DNA of 45,842 nucleotides, taken from Neptuniibacter sp. (GTDB lineage: Bacteria; Pseudomonadota; Gammaproteobacteria; Pseudomonadales; Balneatricaceae). Under the pieces are notes generated by a model. That model saw nothing but the letters and a program-made list of their open reading frames with translations. It ran no database searches and was not told where the DNA came from. A program made the translations under genes and the position numbers. The stretch lies in assembly GCF_024231755.1 (NCBI RefSeq), contig NZ_JAAEQH010000123.1, positions 1-45,842 on the forward strand, written 5' to 3'. How positions within the stretch are numbered: position 1 is the stretch's first letter; every line of letters starts with the position of its first letter. Shown here one piece after another: positions 42,605 through 45,842 of this stretch.

Positions 42605-45457
42605 CTAATCGTTATCCTGAGCAATCTTAGTCAGAATGTAGATAAGCTCCGTTCCTTTTTCATCCAGTTCTTCGATCATAGACAAGGCCTTGTCTAATTG
42701 GCCTTTATTGGCGAGGTTGACCATTTTCGAAGCGTGTTCATGTACGTCTGTGTGTATCTTCCTTAAAGATTTAAACAAGGAATGTGATCCGTATCGATAT
42801 TGGCCTATGCCTGTCTGCCAGCAACTGAATTGGCAATCTTCTCCATCCAGAAGAGGTTGTTTCCTTTGCATATTGGAATGCAGATAGTCTTTGATTTTTT
42901 CCAGCCAGATTTGATGAGTGAAGATCGCAACATTCAGATCATATGCTCGGGTTTGGCTGAATTGCTGATTCTGCAAAGTCGTCCATGAACTTTTTCGACT
43001 GAATTTTTCGTACCAAGGGAATATCTGATCTGCAGGCATGGGTTTGGCGATGCCGTAACCTTGAGCATACTGGCAACCCAGTTGCAGTAGCATAATCCCC
43101 AGCTCAATACTTTCTACCCCTTCCGCAACCACAGGTCTGTTAATTGCCTGTGCCAGACGTATTACCCCCTCGACTATGTCCTGATCCTGAGGGTTTTTCA
43201 GCATATCGCAAACGAAGTTGCGATCTATTTTAAGAATACTGATAGGTAGTCGATGGAAATAAGTGAGTGAGGAGTAACCTGTGCCGAAATCATCCAGTGA
43301 GAACTGGATACCTAGTCGAGTGCAGGATTCCATTAACTCCGCTACCTGTGATGTGTTACCGATAGCGCCAGTTTCGACAACTTCCAGTTCCAGATTGTTA
43401 GGAACATCTTTGGGGTATTCTTCAAGGAGAGTATGCACATGGTCGCAGAAGTTTTTTTGTTGCACATTGCGAGGACTAATGTTGACACTGATAGGAAGGG
43501 TTTGCCCTTCTTCTCTCCAGCATATGTGTTGATCCAAAGCCGTTTTAAGTACCCACTCGTCCAGTGCTACTTCCAAAGGAGATCCTTCGATCAATGGCAA
43601 AAATTTCCCTGGTTGCAGGAATCCTTTTGTTGGATGGTTCCAACGAACCAGAGCTTCAACTGAAGCAAGGGTACCATCTTGAAGATTGATTCTAGGTTGG
43701 TAATACAGGGTTAGTTGGTTTTCAGAAATAGCTTGCTCAAACTCATTTAGCGCGTTGCGATAGGCATGTACTTTTTGATCTTCAACCGGATCAAACAGGC
43801 AGTACTGATTTTTCCCGGCTTGCTTAGCTTTATACATAGCCTGATCGGCATGACGAATTAGAGTGTCTGGATCCGATCTGTCATGTGGATAGATTGTTGC
43901 TCCGATACTGCCCGAAACACGCAATCGCTGTTTTTCTATTTCAAAGGGTTCTTCAATGGTGTGGAGAACTCTTTGAATAATCTCCTCAGCTTGGTAGATA
44001 GAATCTAACCCTGTGAGCATGAGAATGAATTCATCGCCACCTAAACGTGCCAGGGTATCTGTATCACGCAGTTCTTTTTCCAGTCTTCGGGAGAACTCAA
44101 TCAGAAGCGCATCACCAATTTCATGACCGTACCGGTCGTTAATTGGTTTAAATTCATCAAGATCCAGATAACAGATAGTAAGAATATCTTCTGTTCGATC
44201 TGCCATAGAGATAGCTTGATGAAGTCGGTCGGATAGTAATACCCGGTTGGGTAAATTGGTCAGCAAGTCATGGTAGGCCATGTGCTGCATTTTCTTTTCA
44301 GCCTGCTTGCGTTCGCTGATATCTCGGCTGGTGGTAAGGAAAAAGTTGCCATCAGACTCCTGAATATAACTGGCGGTAATTTCAATAGGGATTATATGGC
44401 CGTCTTTGTGTTGATGCCTGTCTTCGAATGGAACGCCGTTTTCAGCAATAATTCCTGGTACACGAGCCAGCCAGCTGCCTAGGTCGTCTATAGCTGTGCT
44501 CACATCCCAGACATAGAACTGTTTCATCTCCTCTTCGGTGTAACCAAGGTTGTTATATGCAGCGAAGTTGGCATCAACAATTTTTGCTGTGTCGGCGTCT
44601 ACTATAAAAATACCATCCGGGCTGTGGTCGACCATGCTTTCTAGTCGGTCAAGTTTCATCTCGTAAAGGACGCGTTCTGTAACATCCTGAATAGTACCTA
44701 CAAAGCGAATCGGTGATCCATCTATCGCGTATACAGCTTCTCCCTGTTCTTCAACATATTTAACTTTGCCATTGATCAATAATCGGTGGCTGATTTGATA
44801 AGCTTCTCCTTCATCCACAGATTGATGGTAAGCATCGTGGACTAACGCTCTGTCATCAGGGTGTACCATTTCCAGAAATGAGGCGTAACTGGGTGAAAAC
44901 TCGGCAGGTTCCAGTTCAAAAATTGCATAGACCTGTTCTGACCAGAAGAGTTGGTCCTTTCCAAAATCAAGTTCCCAACTGCCTACTTTTGAAAGATGCT
45001 GTGCTGTTTTTAGCCGTTTTTCACTACTGAATAATTGTTCCGCCTGTCTGTTTCGTTCTGTGATGTCATGGGCAATGCCCAGAACACCGATGATGGCACC
45101 TTCATCGTCATGGATTGCAGTTTTGGTGGTTTCCAGAAAAACTTCCCTGCCATCTGATGCATAGGTTACCCATTCCTCATTGACTGTAGGCACCTGACGG
45201 GCCATAGCATTCTTATCATGGGCGCGGAAAAAATCTGCAAGTTCCTTTTCAACAAAGTCGTAATCCGTTTTTCCGAGGATCTCCTCTTCCGTGGCACCGA
45301 ATAAAAGCTCAAATTCCTTGTTACACGCCAAGTAGACGCCATCTTGATCTTTCATCCAGATCAGGTCTGGAAGGTGCTGAATAAGCGTCTTTAGAAAACT
45401 ACGTTCGTTTTCTAGACGTTTAATAATTTGAGGCTGGACGACAGGGCTGGAATTCAT
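42605..45457 (-). CDS. PAS-PAS-PAS-GGDEF-EAL-CZB cyclic-di-GMP enzyme
   Basis: 950 residues from ATG 45457; longer readings (45712, 45655) run into the divergent gltX promoter, though 45655 has a good GAGGAT site. Domains: three PAS (~20-135, 150-263, 270-383), GGDEF (~385-555; intact GGDEF 473-477 with inhibitory site RDTD 464-467), EAL (~565-815; EALVRW, DDFGTGYSSL, VVAEGVES intact), and a C-terminal zinc-binding CZB-like domain (~835-945; FTHQIWLEKI, CQFSCW, KIHTDVHEHA). Both catalytic halves look active, so it can make and break c-di-GMP. CZB ties it to zinc or oxidant sensing. A PilZ effector lies at 23572. Confidence 0.9.
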   Translation of the reverse strand: MNSSPVVQPQIIKRLENERSFLKTLIQHLPDLIWMKDQDGVYLACNKEFELLFGATEEEILGKTDYDFVEKELADFFRAHDKNAMARQVPTVNEEWVTYASDGREVFLETTKTAIHDDEGAIIGVLGIAHDITERNRQAEQLFSSEKRLKTAQHLSKVGSWELDFGKDQLFWSEQVYAIFELEPAEFSPSYASFLEMVHPDDRALVHDAYHQSVDEGEAYQISHRLLINGKVKYVEEQGEAVYAIDGSPIRFVGTIQDVTERVLYEMKLDRLESMVDHSPDGIFIVDADTAKIVDANFAAYNNLGYTEEEMKQFYVWDVSTAIDDLGSWLARVPGIIAENGVPFEDRHQHKDGHIIPIEITASYIQESDGNFFLTTSRDISERKQAEKKMQHMAYHDLLTNLPNRVLLSDRLHQAISMADRTEDILTICYLDLDEFKPINDRYGHEIGDALLIEFSRRLEKELRDTDTLARLGGDEFILMLTGLDSIYQAEEIIQRVLHTIEEPFEIEKQRLRVSGSIGATIYPHDRSDPDTLIRHADQAMYKAKQAGKNQYCLFDPVEDQKVHAYRNALNEFEQAISENQLTLYYQPRINLQDGTLASVEALVRWNHPTKGFLQPGKFLPLIEGSPLEVALDEWVLKTALDQHICWREEGQTLPISVNISPRNVQQKNFCDHVHTLLEEYPKDVPNNLELEVVETGAIGNTSQVAELMESCTRLGIQFSLDDFGTGYSSLTYFHRLPISILKIDRNFVCDMLKNPQDQDIVEGVIRLAQAINRPVVAEGVESIELGIMLLQLGCQYAQGYGIAKPMPADQIFPWYEKFSRKSSWTTLQNQQFSQTRAYDLNVAIFTHQIWLEKIKDYLHSNMQRKQPLLDGEDCQFSCWQTGIGQYRYGSHSLFKSLRKIHTDVHEHASKMVNLANKGQLDKALSMIEELDEKGTELIYILTKIAQDND

Positions 45458-45648
45458 CAGGAACCAATAAAATACTAATATAATTTTTATTATGCTGGTG
45501 TGCGCACCAGTATTCAGTCTAGGCACGGAATGCCGGAGTATCAAAAGATTGTCGATAAATTCATTGCTAGGTTTGTTATGGGGTGTTTTTTTCCAATGAC
45601 CGCTGGCTGAGTTCTGGTCGCTGAGTATATAATTCGGGCCATTCATAA

Positions 45649-45842
<194 letters not shown>

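Overview
This window is typical chromosomal DNA of a marine, sulfur-oxidising gammaproteobacterium. Gene content (soxA/soxB, EpmC, PdxB, YeeN-type YebC, DusA, CZB-tailed GGDEF-EAL, Fe-S photolyase) and moderate GC suggest an Oceanospirillales relative (Neptuniibacter/Amphritea/Marinobacterium-like). That placement is an inference from content; no rRNA or marker tree is available here.

Layout. 1-3190: the end of a thiosulfate-oxidation (sox) cluster: 5'-truncated soxA (mono-haem type), a SoxXA-binding-like small protein and soxB, with two good terminators. 3200-7430: a periplasmic binding-like protein, a repeat lipoprotein, EpmC, two small unknown proteins and a complete IS3-family element (5787-6999) with 24-bp inverted repeats, an ATC target duplication and a T TTT TTA frameshift site. 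7525-9735: a divergent GlxA-type regulator and an NmrA-like dehydrogenase. 9764-13402: a copper-delivery operon (FixH/YtkA-like protein, Sco, PCu(A)C) and a COG0523 GTPase/EamA exporter pair. 13403-14156: a gene-free stretch that holds two tandem Fur-box-controlled small RNA candidates. 14157-15700: a chemoreceptor gene broken by a frameshift. 16150-18525: alpha/beta hydrolase, DUF2255-like protein and AraC regulator. 18678-22225: stand-alone trpB, an unusual terminator with extra copies of one arm, a second chemoreceptor and a WGR-like protein. 22354-26405: pdxB, PilZ protein, ATP-NAD-kinase-like protein, a small membrane protein and a repeat lipoprotein. 26422-30591: YeeN, zinc-ribbon DUF6498 protein, a tandem two-domain HAD protein with an altered motif I, and a TetR regulator. 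30680-32821: Rieske oxygenase, DUF2141 protein and a small membrane protein.

32920-39523 looks like one light/singlet-oxygen stress regulon: a sigma-70-type factor, an Fe-S 6-4 photolyase with DUF3429, glutathione peroxidase with an ABC1 kinase, a DUF393 thiol protein and an SDR. Four of its five transcription units start with the same two-block promoter, [TA][GA]ATC-N17-CGTA, and the fifth has a variant with one extra spacer base. The element resembles the promoters of ECF11 (RpoE/ChrR) sigma factors. No ECF sigma/chrR pair lies in the window, so the controller is either elsewhere or the local sigma factor.

39603-45842: transaldolase, dusA, a small unknown, dgkA, a large PAS-GGDEF-EAL-CZB cyclic-di-GMP enzyme and the start of gltX.

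The two most promising undescribed items are the tandem Fur-controlled small RNAs (13489-13988) and the shared-promoter photolyase/sigma regulon (32920-39523).
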